Under the pieces are notes generated by a model. The model made no database searches and was not told where the DNA came from. It saw only the letters and a program-made list of their open reading frames with translations. Made by a program: the position numbers and the translations under genes. This document shows positions 29,325 to 39,178 of a stretch of 55,357 nucleotides of DNA, one piece after another (position 1 is the stretch's first letter; every line of letters starts with the position of its first letter). The stretch comes from Nicoletella semolina (GTDB lineage Bacteria; Pseudomonadota; Gammaproteobacteria; Enterobacterales; Pasteurellaceae), in the NCBI RefSeq assembly GCF_004345745.1, contig NZ_SLXJ01000012.1, positions 1 through 55,357 of the forward strand, written 5' to 3'.

Positions 29325-29786
29325 ATGCCTGTTATTATTTTTTTCTTTAGCTTATTTATTTATATCTGTGTAGAGATTGCTCTGCTGGTCAGTGTGGGAT
29401 CAGCAATTGGCATTTTTCCTCTTATTTTACTGATGATCTTTATCTCGTTAGCCGGTTTATGGCTACTGAAATTGCGAGGTTTTTTAATGATTATGGATAT
29501 TCGCAGTCAGCTTGCTCAAGGAAAAATTCCTGCACAAGCGGTGATTTCTTCCTTCTTTTTTGCAGTCGCTGGCGTGTTGTTACTTATCCCTGGTTTTTTG
29601 AGTGATATATTAGCGTTATTGATGACCTTGCCAATTAGTCGTCAGTGGGTACAGGGCATTTTGTTAAAATGGTTACTTAAACGATTTAAATTTCAACGAT
29701 TTAGCAAAGCAAACCCCACCCAATCTCATACCACATTTGAAGCAGAATTTGAGCGAAAGCAAGATGAAGAAAAATGGATTAAATGA
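29325..29786 (+). CDS. fxsA: FxsA family membrane protein
   Basis: This 153-residue inner-membrane protein of the FxsA family takes its name from the E. coli protein that relieves phage T7 exclusion by the F plasmid. It has an N-terminal span (FFFSLFIYICVEIALLVSVG), GIFPLILLMIFISLAGLWLLKLRG, and LLIPGFLSDILALLMTLP, the most conserved segment. The C terminus is charged and cytoplasmic. Its normal cellular role is unknown. It has an AAAAGGAG ribosome site. It is divergent from ilvG across a 318-bp gap holding uptake-signal-like bases but no other clear feature. Confidence 0.92.
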   Translation: MPVIIFFFSLFIYICVEIALLVSVGSAIGIFPLILLMIFISLAGLWLLKLRGFLMIMDIRSQLAQGKIPAQAVISSFFFAVAGVLLLIPGFLSDILALLMTLPISRQWVQGILLKWLLKRFKFQRFSKANPTQSHTTFEAEFERKQDEEKWIK

Positions 29787-29901
29787 CAGAAGGTTGCATT
29801 TGAGCATAGCTCTTAGCGAATAGATGATTTAAACTATTGTGCTAAAATTGCGATAAGCAAAATTGGCTACTGAACACAAATGTAAATAAAGACCCAATAT
29901 T

Positions 29902-30630
29902 ATGACAGACGATATTCGATTACCACGATCTTTAACAGCAAAACGTACACGCAAGGGAAAAGATCCTAATGCTCCTTTTGTGCGTGAAAAATTAACCTTA
30001 CCTCACGGACACAATAAGTTGTTGTTACATTCTTGTTGTGCTCCCTGCTCAGGGGAAGTGATGGAGGCTATCCACGCTTCTGGTATTGAATTTACCATTT
30101 ATTTTTATAACCCTAATATCCACCCAATGAAAGAGTACCTTATTCGCAAAGAGGAAAATATTCGTTTTGCCGAAAAATGGGGGATTCCATTTATTGATTT
30201 TGATGACGACTATGAAAATGATCGCCGAGAATGGTTTCAAAAAGCCAAAGGAATGGAATGGGAGCCTGAACGAGGTATACGTTGTACAATGTGCTTTGAT
30301 ATGCGATTTGAAAAAGCTGCAGAATATGCACATAACAACGGCTTTCCTGTATTTACTAGCTGCTTGGGCATTTCTCGCTGGAAAGATATGAATCAAATTA
30401 ATGATTGCGGACATCGTGCAGCGGCTAAATTTGATGATGTGGTATATTGGGATTACAACTGGCGTAAAGGTGGCGGATCACAACGAATGATCGAAATCAG
30501 TAAGCGTGAACGTTTTTACCAACAAGAATACTGTGGCTGTGTTTATTCTTTGCGTGATAGCAATAAATGGCGTCTAGAAACAGGTCGCCAGCGGATTGAA
30601 ATTGGCAAGTTGTATTATTCACCAGATTAG
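29902..30630 (+). CDS. queH: Epoxyqueuosine reductase QueH
   Basis: QueH reduces epoxyqueuosine in tRNA to queuosine, the last step of wobble-base Q34 synthesis, and is the non-orthologous alternative to cobalamin-dependent QueG. The 242-residue DUF208 protein has the iron-sulfur and metal-binding cysteine pairs [11 protein letters not shown] near residue 49, RCTMCFDMR and QEYCGCVYS. The conserved [13 protein letters not shown] and [14 protein letters not shown] are also present. Using QueH avoids a need for B12, which suits this family of host-dependent bacteria. Confidence 0.94.
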   Translation: MTDDIRLPRSLTAKRTRKGKDPNAPFVREKLTLPHGHNKLLLHSCCAPCSGEVMEAIHASGIEFTIYFYNPNIHPMKEYLIRKEENIRFAEKWGIPFIDFDDDYENDRREWFQKAKGMEWEPERGIRCTMCFDMRFEKAAEYAHNNGFPVFTSCLGISRWKDMNQINDCGHRAAAKFDDVVYWDYNWRKGGGSQRMIEISKRERFYQQEYCGCVYSLRDSNKWRLETGRQRIEIGKLYYSPD

Positions 30631-30649
30631 TATTGTTAGTAATGGACAG

Positions 30650-30711
30650 CACACAGTATGTTTCATAACAAACTCAAATAATGTGATTGTAGGGACACAC
30701 AGTGTGTTTCA
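30650..30711. repeat. Paired 16-bp direct repeats upstream of fabD
   Basis: CACACAGTATGTTTCA at 30650-30665 and CACACAGTGTGTTTCA at 30696-30711 differ at one base and are 46 bp apart. The second forms a small ACACA-CAG-TGTGT palindrome. They may be paired operator sites or remnants of an intergenic repeat. Confidence 0.5.
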
Positions 30712-30749
30712 GATAGCAAATTTAAAAAATAAATAAAAGAGGAAAAAAT

Positions 30750-31688
30750 ATGTCAGATTTTGCAATGGTATTTCCAGGACAAGGTTCACAAGCGGTCGGA
30801 ATGTTAGCAGATCTTGCAACTGCATTCCCTGTTGTGGAAGAAACATTTAAACAAGCATCAGATGTATTAGGCTATGATCTTTGGGATCTTGTTCAAAATG
30901 GTACCGCAAAGGAGTTAGGGCAAACGCAGCGTACTCAACCTGCTCTGTTAGCTGCATCTGTGGCAATTTACCGTGTATGGCAACAAAAATATCCAGAGTT
31001 AAAGCCCGCTATGATGGCAGGACACAGTTTGGGTGAATATTGTGCATTAGTCTGTGCTGGCGTGTTGGATTTTCAAGATGCGATTAAGCTGGTCGAGTTG
31101 CGTGGTAATGCAATGCAACAGGCAGTGCCTGCTGGAAGTGGGGCAATGTATGCGATTATCGGTCTAGATAATGAGGCGATTATGAATGCTTGTGAACAAG
31201 CTCAAGCGGATGTGGGGGAAATTGTATCAGCGGTGAATTTTAACAGTGCAGGACAAGTTGTGATTGCAGGAACAAAGACAGCGGCAGAAAAAGCAGCCGA
31301 ATTATGTAAAGCAGCAGGAGCAAAACGTGTATTGCCGCTGGCAGTGAGTGTGCCTTCGCATTGTGCTTTAATGAAGCCTGCGGCAGAAAAATTAGCTCAA
31401 GCCTTGCAAAATATTACGCTCAATCCACCGCTTGTACCTGTTATTAATAACGTTGATGTTGCCATTGAAAAAGATGCACAAGCTATTCGTGATGCATTAG
31501 TACGCCAGCTTTACAACCCTGTACGTTGGACAGAAACAGTAGAAAAGATCGCACAAAGCGGCGTAACAACCCTTTACGAAATGGGACCGAATAAAGTGCT
31601 GACTGGCTTAACTAGCCGTATTGTAAAAGATTTAACTGCCAAGGCAGTAAATGATGTTGCTTCATTGGAAGCTGTTGTACAGAAATAA
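30750..31688 (+). CDS. fabD: Malonyl-CoA:ACP transacylase FabD
   Basis: FabD loads malonyl groups onto acyl carrier protein for fatty acid synthesis. The 312-residue protein has FPGQGSQAVGM at the start, the nucleophilic serine in GHSLGEY at residues 91-97 and the catalytic histidine in SVPSHCALM near residue 200, with TLYEMGPNKVLTGL near the end. fabG follows by 96 bp. fabH is not upstream, and queH lies there instead. Confidence 0.97.
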   Translation: MSDFAMVFPGQGSQAVGMLADLATAFPVVEETFKQASDVLGYDLWDLVQNGTAKELGQTQRTQPALLAASVAIYRVWQQKYPELKPAMMAGHSLGEYCALVCAGVLDFQDAIKLVELRGNAMQQAVPAGSGAMYAIIGLDNEAIMNACEQAQADVGEIVSAVNFNSAGQVVIAGTKTAAEKAAELCKAAGAKRVLPLAVSVPSHCALMKPAAEKLAQALQNITLNPPLVPVINNVDVAIEKDAQAIRDALVRQLYNPVRWTETVEKIAQSGVTTLYEMGPNKVLTGLTSRIVKDLTAKAVNDVASLEAVVQK

Positions 31689-31784
31689 TATTCATTGGGG
31701 ATATGTAAGTGTCCTTAAATTTCCCATATATTGAAAACAGCACTAAATTTGGTGTTCATATAACTAAGTAGGAGAAAATTGAAA

Positions 31785-32510
31785 ATGCAAGGTAAAATCG
31801 CATTGGTTACAGGGGCAACTCGTGGTATTGGTAAAGCTATCGCTGAAGAGTTGGTTTCAAGAGGGGCTATCGTTATCGGTACAGCAACATCAGAGAAAGG
31901 AGCAGAAAGCATTTCTGCTTACTTAGGCGAAAAAGGAAAAGGTTTGGTGTTAAATGTCGCAGAAGCGGAATCTATTGAAGCGGTACTTGCTCAAATTAAA
32001 GCCGAATTTGGTGATATTGATATTTTAGTCAATAACGCAGGGATTACTCGTGATGGATTATTGATGCGTATGAAAGATGCAGATTGGTTTGATATTATCC
32101 AAACTAATCTCACGTCAATTTTTCGCCTATCAAAAGCTGTTCTTCGCCCAATGATGAAAAAAGGCGGACGCATTGTCAATATTGGTTCAGTAGTTGGTTC
32201 AACAGGTAACCCTGGGCAAACTAACTATTGTGCGGCTAAATCAGGTTTAGTCGGTTTTTCTAAAGCATTAGCAAAAGAGGTGGCATCTCGTGGCATTACA
32301 GTCAATGTAGTTGCTCCTGGTTTCATTGCAACAGATATGACAGATGAACTGACTGCTGAACAAAAACAAACGATTTTAGGGCAAATTCCAGCAGGGGATT
32401 TAGGTTCTGCTCAAGATATTGCAAAAGCGGTCGCTTTCCTTGCAAGTAGTGATGCAAAATATATTACTGGTGAAACTCTCCACGTTAATGGTGGTTTATA
32501 CATGAGTTAA
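31785..32510 (+). CDS. fabG: 3-oxoacyl-ACP reductase FabG
   Basis: FabG is the NADPH-dependent ketoacyl-ACP reductase of fatty acid elongation. The 241-residue short-chain dehydrogenase has the cofactor motif TGATRGIGK at residues 9-17, NNAG at 83-86 and the catalytic Ser135, Tyr148 and Lys152 (YCAAK). I use the ATG at 31785 rather than a TTG six bases earlier, because family members begin MQGKIALVTG. A strong terminator follows, and acpP and fabF are not next to it in this genome. Confidence 0.97.
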   Translation: MQGKIALVTGATRGIGKAIAEELVSRGAIVIGTATSEKGAESISAYLGEKGKGLVLNVAEAESIEAVLAQIKAEFGDIDILVNNAGITRDGLLMRMKDADWFDIIQTNLTSIFRLSKAVLRPMMKKGGRIVNIGSVVGSTGNPGQTNYCAAKSGLVGFSKALAKEVASRGITVNVVAPGFIATDMTDELTAEQKQTILGQIPAGDLGSAQDIAKAVAFLASSDAKYITGETLHVNGGLYMS

Positions 32511-32525
32511 TCGCCTAGCGGTCTG

Positions 32526-32565
32526 AAATCCCTCAAACGTTGCAAAATGTTTGAGGGATTTTTTA
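32526..32565 (+). terminator. Rho-independent terminator after fabG
   Basis: AAATCCCTCAAAC and GTTTGAGGGATTT form a 13-bp stem around a TTGCAAAAT loop, followed by more T. It ends the fabD-fabG unit. The remaining bases to the nanK stop hold an imperfect hairpin (GTTCCTTCAAT...TATTGAGGGAAC) near 32675-32702 but no gene. Confidence 0.92.
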
Positions 32566-32774
32566 CTTACAGATTTCGGTGGGTAGGTTAAGAATCGCAA
32601 TTGTTTTATCTCTGCTGTGCGAGTATTTATTGATGAACTCAGCTTATGCCAACCTTGTCAAGACACTTTATATCGTTCCTTCAATTAAACTATTGAGGGA
32701 ACTATTACTATCAGACTAAAGTATTGTATGTTAGTCGAACTATCAAATAATATGCCTTTAGTCCCTTCTGTTAA

Positions 32775-33665
32775 TTATAGCTGATCAATATGCTCTGCCC
32801 ACCACGCTGCACCGATTAATCCAGCATCTTGAGCATAATGTGCTTTCACTATTGAAGGACGATAAATTTCAGGTAGTTGAGCAAGGAAATGATTAACAGT
32901 GTCCAAATACCCTTCAGCCAATCCGACACTGCCTCCAATTGCAATTTGCTGAATATCTAAGCTAATTTTCAAATCAGCAATCAAATTTGCAATTGCTTTT
33001 GCAGATTTTTCAACCAATTGAACCGCTTGCTCATCGCTTTGACGGAAACGGTTGAAGACCTCTGGTGGTTCACAAGGAGAATCCCATTTTGCAGCTTCTC
33101 TTGCAATTGCTCGTCCAGCGGCTACCGCTTCTACACAGCCTACACGTCCACAACCACACAACTCACCATTAGGATCTGCAAGGCTATGTCCAATATGTCC
33201 TGCGACACCACCTTTACCTGTAAATAATTTGCGATTTAGAATAATTCCGCCTCCAACGCCTGTCGATACAGTAATAAACGCAAAATTTTCAATCTCATCA
33301 GGTTGAAGCAAATATTCCGCACAAGCTGCAGCCTGTGCATCATTGAGTAAGGTAATAGGTTTATCGGTATGTTTGGCAATACTTTGTTCTAGAGGAAAGA
33401 AAGCTAAATTACCTAGGTTCTTCGGATTTAATGCGGTTAGAATGCCTTCTTGAATAATGCCCGTTGAGGCAACGGAGACCTTCTCAAACGTTCCGTTGAA
33501 ATGCTGCAAAATTTCAGCTAAAGCATTATCTAATGCCTCAGCACTTGGATTTTGTGGCGTATGAATTTGCATTCGTTGTACCACAGTTGCCTTTTTGCCA
33601 TTCAAAGAGACGAGAGCTGCGGCAATTTTTGTACCACCAATATCTATTGCTAAACAAGCGGTCAT
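32775..33665 (-). CDS. nanK: N-acetylmannosamine kinase NanK
   Basis: NanK phosphorylates N-acetylmannosamine released from sialic acid. The 296-residue ROK-family kinase has the ATP-binding DIGGTK at residues 8-13, TVSTGVGGGIILN, and the zinc-binding HIG...CGCGRVGCVEAVAAG cluster. The start is placed at 33665 (MTACLAIDIGG). The longer frame to 33710 reads back into nanE. It follows the nanE stop by one base, so the two are translated together. nanA and the sialic acid transporter are not in the window. Confidence 0.95.
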   Translation of the reverse strand: MTACLAIDIGGTKIAAALVSLNGKKATVVQRMQIHTPQNPSAEALDNALAEILQHFNGTFEKVSVASTGIIQEGILTALNPKNLGNLAFFPLEQSIAKHTDKPITLLNDAQAAACAEYLLQPDEIENFAFITVSTGVGGGIILNRKLFTGKGGVAGHIGHSLADPNGELCGCGRVGCVEAVAAGRAIAREAAKWDSPCEPPEVFNRFRQSDEQAVQLVEKSAKAIANLIADLKISLDIQQIAIGGSVGLAEGYLDTVNHFLAQLPEIYRPSIVKAHYAQDAGLIGAAWWAEHIDQL

Positions 33666-33666
33666 T

Positions 33667-34374
33667 TTATGCTCCTTTTTTGCAATCCGTTTTACAATCT
33701 GCAATCGCATCTACAAACCAGCTAACGATATGTTCCAATCGAGTGAGTGCTGATCCCACTGTAACTGCGTAAGCACCATTCTCTATCGCAAGAGCTGCAA
33801 GCTCTGGACTGTTATAACGCCCTTCTGCCATCACTCGACAACCATTTGCAACTAAATCACGCACCAATTGTACATCTGGCCCTTTCGGTGTTTCACCGCC
33901 TGTATAGCCAGACATTGTGCTACCAATCAAGTCTACGCCAAGTGATTGGCAATATAAGCCTTCAGCTAAATTAGAACAATCTGCCATTGACATTGCTCCT
34001 AGCTCTTGAATGCGTTTTACGCAGGCTTCAATTGTAGTTGGACGCACTCTATCGGTACCATCAAAGGCAATAATATCAGCACCTGCATTGAATAAATCAT
34101 CAATATCTTGTAAAAATGGTGTAATCCGTACAGGGCTATCGTCTAAGTCGTATTTCACAATGCCAACAATGGGAACATCAACAGCTTTGCGTGCGGCTTT
34201 GAGATTTTCAATACCTTCAATCCGTAGTCCAACAGCACCACCAGCAACGGAAGCCGCTGCCATAGCAGCAACAATTTCAGGGGAGTCCATCGGACCGTTA
34301 TCAACAGGCTGGCAAGAGGCAATTAAGCCTTGTTTGATTTGTGAAAGAATACTTTCTTTAGATAATCTTGACAT
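33667..34374 (-). CDS. nanE: N-acetylmannosamine-6-phosphate 2-epimerase NanE
   Basis: NanE converts ManNAc-6-P to GlcNAc-6-P, the step after NanK in sialic acid use. The 235-residue TIM-barrel protein has [46 protein letters not shown] and [12 protein letters not shown], all conserved in the family. The start at 34374 ([15 protein letters not shown]) matches homologues. It is the first gene of the nanE-nanK pair and diverges from nupC across about 250 bp. Confidence 0.95.
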   Translation of the reverse strand: MSRLSKESILSQIKQGLIASCQPVDNGPMDSPEIVAAMAAASVAGGAVGLRIEGIENLKAARKAVDVPIVGIVKYDLDDSPVRITPFLQDIDDLFNAGADIIAFDGTDRVRPTTIEACVKRIQELGAMSMADCSNLAEGLYCQSLGVDLIGSTMSGYTGGETPKGPDVQLVRDLVANGCRVMAEGRYNSPELAALAIENGAYAVTVGSALTRLEHIVSWFVDAIADCKTDCKKGA

Positions 34375-34540
34375 AAAAGCTCCATAACATTGTAACAAAT
34401 GGAAGAATAACTCCAAGAGAATAATACGCTATGGCTTTCAATGCAATACATAGAGTGAAAAAGTGAGAGATAGATCAAATTTTTATATGTAGATAGGCGT
34501 ATTTATTACAAAACTACAAAAAATTGAAGATTTTTACAAA

Positions 34541-34598
34541 AAAAATCGGTATAGTATCATCCATTTTTAAAAAAGGCGATTTTATCAAAAATCGGTAT
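34541..34598. repeat. Paired 12-bp direct repeats upstream of nupC
   Basis: AAAAATCGGTAT occurs at 34541-34552 and again at 34587-34598, 46 bp apart in the nupC leader region. This may be a paired regulator site. No known motif is recognised. Confidence 0.4.
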
Positions 34599-34625
34599 TA
34601 TTTTTTCTTTTCGAGGTATTCAAAA

Positions 34626-35894
34626 GTGGACGTATTAATTAGTCTATTAGGTATCGTTGTACTCCTATTTATTGCATTCTTATTATCCAATAATAAAAGA
34701 GCAATTAACTATCGCACGGTTTTTGGGGCGTTAGCTATTCAATTTGGTATCGGTGCATTAATCCTTTATGTGCCAGCAGGTCGTGAAGCATTGTTGGCTG
34801 CGGCTGAAGGAGTGAGTAAAGTCATTAGCTATAGTAATGACGGTATGAGCTTTATATTTGGCGGATTAGTCAGCGACAAAATGTTTGAAGTCTTTGGTGG
34901 TGGCGGTTTCATTTTTGCATTACGTGTTCTCCCTCCAATTATCTTTTTCTCTGCGTTAATTTCTGTACTTTACTATCTTGGTATTATGCAAATTGTCATC
35001 AAATTGCTAGGTGGTGCATTACAAAAATTATTAGGCACATCAAAGTCAGAATCCATGTCTGCAGCAGCCAATATTTTTGTTGGTCAAACAGAAGCTCCTC
35101 TTTTAATCAAACCTTATATCAAATCAATGACAAATTCCGAATTATTTGCTGTGATGTGTGGTGGTTTGGCGTCTGTCGCTGGTGCGGTAATGATCGGGTA
35201 TGCAGGTATGGGCGTGCCACTTCCGTATTTAATCGCCGCTTCATTTATGGCTGCGCCAGGTGGTCTATTATTTGCTAAAATTCTTCACCCTCAAACAGAG
35301 ACTTTTAAAGATGAGTTAAGTGATGATGACATTGAAGATAAACCATCTAACGTGATTGAAGCTGCTGCTGTAGGAACATTCTCTGGTATGCAACTTGCAA
35401 TGAATGTAGGGGCGATGTTGCTTTCTTTCGTTGCTTTAATTGCAATGCTTAACGGATTTATCGGGTGGGTAGCAAGTTTATTTGGTCAAGATGGCGTAAC
35501 ACTTCAATCTATCTTTGGTTATATCTTCCAGCCGCTTGCGTGGGTGATTGGTGTACCGTGGGGTGATGAAGCTCGTATTGCGGGTTCATTAATCGGTCAA
35601 AAACTCATCGTGAATGAATTTGTGGCGTATGCTGATTTTGCTAATTACTTAAAACCTGAAGCAGCCGTTGTATTAAGTCCAAAAACAATTGCAATTATTA
35701 CGTTTGCACTTTGTGGATTTGCAAATCTAAGTTCAATTGCTATTTTAATTGGTGGCTTAGGCGGTATGGCACCATCTCGCCGTGGCGATGTCGCTCGTAT
35801 GGGATTGAAAGCAGTTACCGCAGGTACGCTTTCTAACCTAATGAGTGCAGCAATTGCAGGATTATTTGTCGGTTTTGGTGGAGCAGTCCTCTAG
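34626..35894 (+). CDS. nupC: NupC-family concentrative nucleoside transporter
   Basis: This proton-coupled nucleoside importer of the CNT family has 422 residues and eight or more spans. The characteristic segments are [72 protein letters not shown]-like spans and [12 protein letters not shown] chose a GTG start at 34626 with GAGGT eight bases upstream. In-frame codons from 34524 encode an improbable charged leader. It precedes deoC and deoD, so imported nucleosides are degraded by the neighbouring enzymes. Confidence 0.93.
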   Translation: MDVLISLLGIVVLLFIAFLLSNNKRAINYRTVFGALAIQFGIGALILYVPAGREALLAAAEGVSKVISYSNDGMSFIFGGLVSDKMFEVFGGGGFIFALRVLPPIIFFSALISVLYYLGIMQIVIKLLGGALQKLLGTSKSESMSAAANIFVGQTEAPLLIKPYIKSMTNSELFAVMCGGLASVAGAVMIGYAGMGVPLPYLIAASFMAAPGGLLFAKILHPQTETFKDELSDDDIEDKPSNVIEAAAVGTFSGMQLAMNVGAMLLSFVALIAMLNGFIGWVASLFGQDGVTLQSIFGYIFQPLAWVIGVPWGDEARIAGSLIGQKLIVNEFVAYADFANYLKPEAAVVLSPKTIAIITFALCGFANLSSIAILIGGLGGMAPSRRGDVARMGLKAVTAGTLSNLMSAAIAGLFVGFGGAVL

Positions 35895-35917
35895 CATTAT
35901 TGAGATAAGATTAAAAG

Positions 35918-35949
35918 CACCACAGGAAACTGTGGTGTTTTCGTTTTTT
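35918..35949 (+). terminator. Rho-independent terminator after nupC
   Basis: CACCACAG-GAAA-CTGTGGTG forms a perfect 8-bp stem with a stable GAAA loop, followed by TTTTCGTTTTTT. It may separate nupC from deoC-deoD or attenuate between them. Confidence 0.88.
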
Positions 35950-36041
35950 CTTCAATCTTACAGACCGCTTGCTACATAATATAAATAAAGTGGCTAAGAG
36001 GCAAAAAACGGAGAAAAATAACTATTTAAAGGGAGGAAATT

Positions 36042-36815
36042 ATGCAAAATATTGCCCAACAAGCTTTATCTCTAATGGATCTAACTACATTAGAAGATAA
36101 TGATACAGACCAAAAAATTATTGACCTTTGCATGCAAGCAAATACAGCGTTTGGCACACCAGCAGCAATTTGTCTATATCCACGCTTTGTACCAATAGCA
36201 CGCAAAACGCTGCAAGCACACAACCTCACGCATATCAAACTTGCCACAGTAACCAATTTTCCACACGGAAATGATGATCTTGGCATCGCCCTTGCTGAAA
36301 CCAAAGCAGCTATTGCATATGGAGCAGATGAAATTGATCTTGTATTTCCTTATCGAGCATTAATCGCTGGTCATAGTGAAATCGGTTTTGAATTAGTAAA
36401 ACAATGCAAAGCTCTTTGCCAATCTCACAATATAATGCTCAAAGTGATTATTGAAACAGGCGAGCTAAAAAGCGATAATTTCATTCGCCAAGCGAGTGAA
36501 ATTGCAATTCGTGCAGGGGCAGATTTTATTAAAACTTCAACAGGTAAAGTGCCTGTCAATGCGACATTAAATGCGGCACGCATTATGTTAGAAACAATTC
36601 GTGATTTAAAGGTTGCACAACAGGTTGGATTTAAAGCGGCAGGTGGTGTAAAAACGACTGAAGAAGCGGCACAATATCTGCAATTAGCTCAAGAAATCTT
36701 GGGCGAGGACTGGATAGATAGTTCACATTTTCGCTTTGGAGCATCAAGTTTATTGAAAAATTTACTTGCTACATTAAATAATCAAAGAGTCGATGTAACC
36801 GTTCAAGGTTATTAA
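36042..36815 (+). CDS. deoC: Deoxyribose-phosphate aldolase DeoC
   Basis: DeoC cleaves 2-deoxyribose-5-phosphate to glyceraldehyde-3-phosphate and acetaldehyde. The 257-residue TIM-barrel enzyme is of the longer enterobacterial type. It has [13 protein letters not shown] at the start, [17 protein letters not shown], the Schiff-base lysine in [10 protein letters not shown] and [20 protein letters not shown] provides a very strong ribosome site. deoD follows by 34 bp. Confidence 0.96.
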   Translation: MQNIAQQALSLMDLTTLEDNDTDQKIIDLCMQANTAFGTPAAICLYPRFVPIARKTLQAHNLTHIKLATVTNFPHGNDDLGIALAETKAAIAYGADEIDLVFPYRALIAGHSEIGFELVKQCKALCQSHNIMLKVIIETGELKSDNFIRQASEIAIRAGADFIKTSTGKVPVNATLNAARIMLETIRDLKVAQQVGFKAAGGVKTTEEAAQYLQLAQEILGEDWIDSSHFRFGASSLLKNLLATLNNQRVDVTVQGY

Positions 36816-36849
36816 TTTTTTATTCACATTTCATCAAGAGGAACACAAA

Positions 36850-37566
36850 ATGACTCCACATATTAACGCTCCAGCAGGCGCATTTGCTGACGTTGTATTA
36901 ATGCCTGGTGATCCACTGCGTGCAAAATATATTGCAGAAACATTTTTAGAAAATGCTGAGCAAGTAACTGATGTTCGCAATATGTTTGGTTATACTGGTA
37001 CATACAAAGGTCGTCGTATCTCTGTAATGGGGCATGGTATGGGGATTCCTTCTTGCTCTATCTATGCAAAAGAGTTGATCACCGAATATGGGGTAAAAAA
37101 AATTATTCGTGTTGGCTCGTGTGGTGCAGTGCGTTCTGACATAAAATTGCGTGATGTAATTATTGGTATTGGTGCTTGTACAGATTCAAAGGTCAATCGC
37201 ATTCGCTTTAAAGATAACGATTTTGCAGCTATTGCTGATTTTGATATGACTCTTGCGGCTGTTCAAGCAGCAAAGCAAAAAAATGTTGCTGTGCGAGTTG
37301 GTAATCTTTACTCTGCAGACTTATTCTACACACCAGATGTTGAAATGTTTGACATTATGGAAAAATATGGCATTTTAGGCGTTGAAATGGAAGCTGCTGG
37401 CATTTACGGCGTTGCTGCGGAATTTGGAGCAAAAGCTCTTACCATCTGTACAGTCTCTGACCATATTCGTACTCATGAAAAAATAACCTCAGAAGAACGC
37501 CAGCTAACATTCAATGATATGATTGAAATTGCCTTGGAATCGGTGTTAATTGGTGATAATGCTTAA
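36850..37566 (+). CDS. deoD: Purine nucleoside phosphorylase DeoD
   Basis: DeoD phosphorolyses purine (deoxy)nucleosides. The 238-residue trimeric-type PNP starts [21 protein letters not shown], with the phosphate-binding [36 protein letters not shown] and the catalytic Asp in TVSDHIRT. With nupC and deoC it forms a nucleoside uptake and salvage group. deoA and deoB are not present beside them. Confidence 0.97.
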   Translation: MTPHINAPAGAFADVVLMPGDPLRAKYIAETFLENAEQVTDVRNMFGYTGTYKGRRISVMGHGMGIPSCSIYAKELITEYGVKKIIRVGSCGAVRSDIKLRDVIIGIGACTDSKVNRIRFKDNDFAAIADFDMTLAAVQAAKQKNVAVRVGNLYSADLFYTPDVEMFDIMEKYGILGVEMEAAGIYGVAAEFGAKALTICTVSDHIRTHEKITSEERQLTFNDMIEIALESVLIGDNA

Positions 37567-37674
37567 TTTAATTGGCTTTTCTCTATCCTCTTTCTCTCAT
37601 TAAAGGAGAGGAAGAGTTATAAGTTTTTTAAATTTTATGATTAAAGAAAATTTAAATTCTAAATAGCAACATAT

Positions 37675-37706
37675 GGGCGAATTGTATTCGCCCTATTTGA
37701 TTTTTT
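37675..37706 (+). terminator. Rho-independent terminator after deoD
   Basis: GGGCGAAT-TGT-ATTCGCCC forms a perfect 8-bp stem, followed by TATTTGATTTTTT. It ends the deoCD unit ahead of convergent hemL. A second, looser CCTCTTTCTCTC/GGAGAGGAAGAG pairing lies just upstream at about 37588-37616. Confidence 0.85.
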
Positions 37707-37749
37707 CCCCTTTCGTTTGAATAGAGGAAACGAGAAATTTACTCTTAAC

Positions 37750-39033
37750 CTATTTCATTTCGGCAAAGGCGTGATCAGCAGCTTTTAGGGTAAGAGTAAT
37801 ATCTTCTTCATTGTGAGCTAAAGACATAAAGCCTGCTTCAAATGCTGATGGAGCGAGGTAAATTCCTTGCTTGAGCATTTTATGGAAAAATGTGTTAAAT
37901 TTTTCTGCATCACATTTCGCTACGTCTTGATAATTCTCTACTTTTTCTTGTTCTGTAAAGAAAATACCAAACATTCCACCAACATATTGTACACATAGTG
38001 GGATATTGTGTTTATCTGCTAATGATTTAAATCCTTGAGCTAATATCTGTGTTTGATTTGCTAGTTTTTCTTGGTTGCCAGATTTTGAAAGTTCTGTTAA
38101 GCACGCCAAACCTGCCGCCATTGCAATCGGATTTCCTGAGAGTGTACCTGCTTGGTAAACTGGACCTGTTGGGGCAATGTATTCCATAATTTCTTTTTTT
38201 CCACCAAATGCACCAACAGGCATTCCTCCACCAATAATTTTGCCAAGAGTGGTTAAATCTGGGGTTACACCATAATACGTCTGTGCTCCACCAAGTGCCA
38301 CTCGAAAGCCTGTCATCACTTCATCAATAATAAAAACAGTGCCGTATTGAGTGCAAAGTTCTCTTAACCCTTGTAAAAAACCTTCTTTAGGTGGTATACA
38401 ATTCATATTACCTGCAACAGGCTCAATAATTAAACAGGCAATTTGGTCAGGGTATTGTTCAAATGCAGCTTTAACTGAATTAATGTCATTGTAAACGCAA
38501 GTCAGTGTGTGCTTAGCGAAGTCTTCGGGAACACCAGGAGAGCTTGGCTGACCAAGTGTCAATGCTCCTGAGCCTGCTTTGACAAGTAAACTGTCAGAAT
38601 GTCCGTGATAACAACCTTCAAATTTAATGATTTTATCTCGTTTTGTATAGCCTCGAGCAAGGCGAATCGCTGACATTGTTGCTTCTGTGCCAGAACTCAC
38701 CATTCGCACAAGCTCAATGGAGGGAACGAGTTTGCATACAAGCTCTGCAAGCTCAATTTCTTTTGCCGTGGGTGCACCGAAACTTAATCCATTTGGAATA
38801 CTTTTTAGCACGGCATCAATGATTGTTGGGTGATTGTGTCCTAATACCATAGGTCCCCACGAACCAACATAATCAATGTAACGTTTTCCTTCGGAATCGA
38901 AAATGTATGCACCTTGTGCTTTCTCAATAAAAATAGGTGTGCCACCAACACCTTTAAAGGCTCGTACTGGGGAATTAACTCCGCCAGGGATAACTTTTTG
39001 GGCTTTTTCAAACAAAGCGTGGGAGGTTGTCAT
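37750..39033 (-). CDS. hemL: Glutamate-1-semialdehyde 2,1-aminomutase HemL
   Basis: HemL converts glutamate-1-semialdehyde to 5-aminolevulinate for haem by the C5 route. The 427-residue PLP enzyme has [48 protein letters not shown] and the PLP-binding lysine in [18 protein letters not shown]. Its presence implies at least part of the haem pathway. It is a single gene between convergent deoD and divergent wecA. Confidence 0.97.
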   Translation of the reverse strand: MTTSHALFEKAQKVIPGGVNSPVRAFKGVGGTPIFIEKAQGAYIFDSEGKRYIDYVGSWGPMVLGHNHPTIIDAVLKSIPNGLSFGAPTAKEIELAELVCKLVPSIELVRMVSSGTEATMSAIRLARGYTKRDKIIKFEGCYHGHSDSLLVKAGSGALTLGQPSSPGVPEDFAKHTLTCVYNDINSVKAAFEQYPDQIACLIIEPVAGNMNCIPPKEGFLQGLRELCTQYGTVFIIDEVMTGFRVALGGAQTYYGVTPDLTTLGKIIGGGMPVGAFGGKKEIMEYIAPTGPVYQAGTLSGNPIAMAAGLACLTELSKSGNQEKLANQTQILAQGFKSLADKHNIPLCVQYVGGMFGIFFTEQEKVENYQDVAKCDAEKFNTFFHKMLKQGIYLAPSAFEAGFMSLAHNEEDITLTLKAADHAFAEMK

Positions 39034-39178
39034 AATGATTCTTTTCCTTAAATGCTAAATAAAATTGATCTTATTATCCCACTCTATTGGATTACTTGTC
39101 TATTCACGATTTTTGTATTGAGAGTTTTAATGTTTGTGGTATCCTGCTGTTCGTTTTTTATCTTGATTTCGCAGAACG

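Noticed and set aside
34458-34485. CRP site between nanE and nupC
   Set aside because: GTGA and TCAA half-sites are spaced about 8 bp instead of 6 and the rest of the match is poor.
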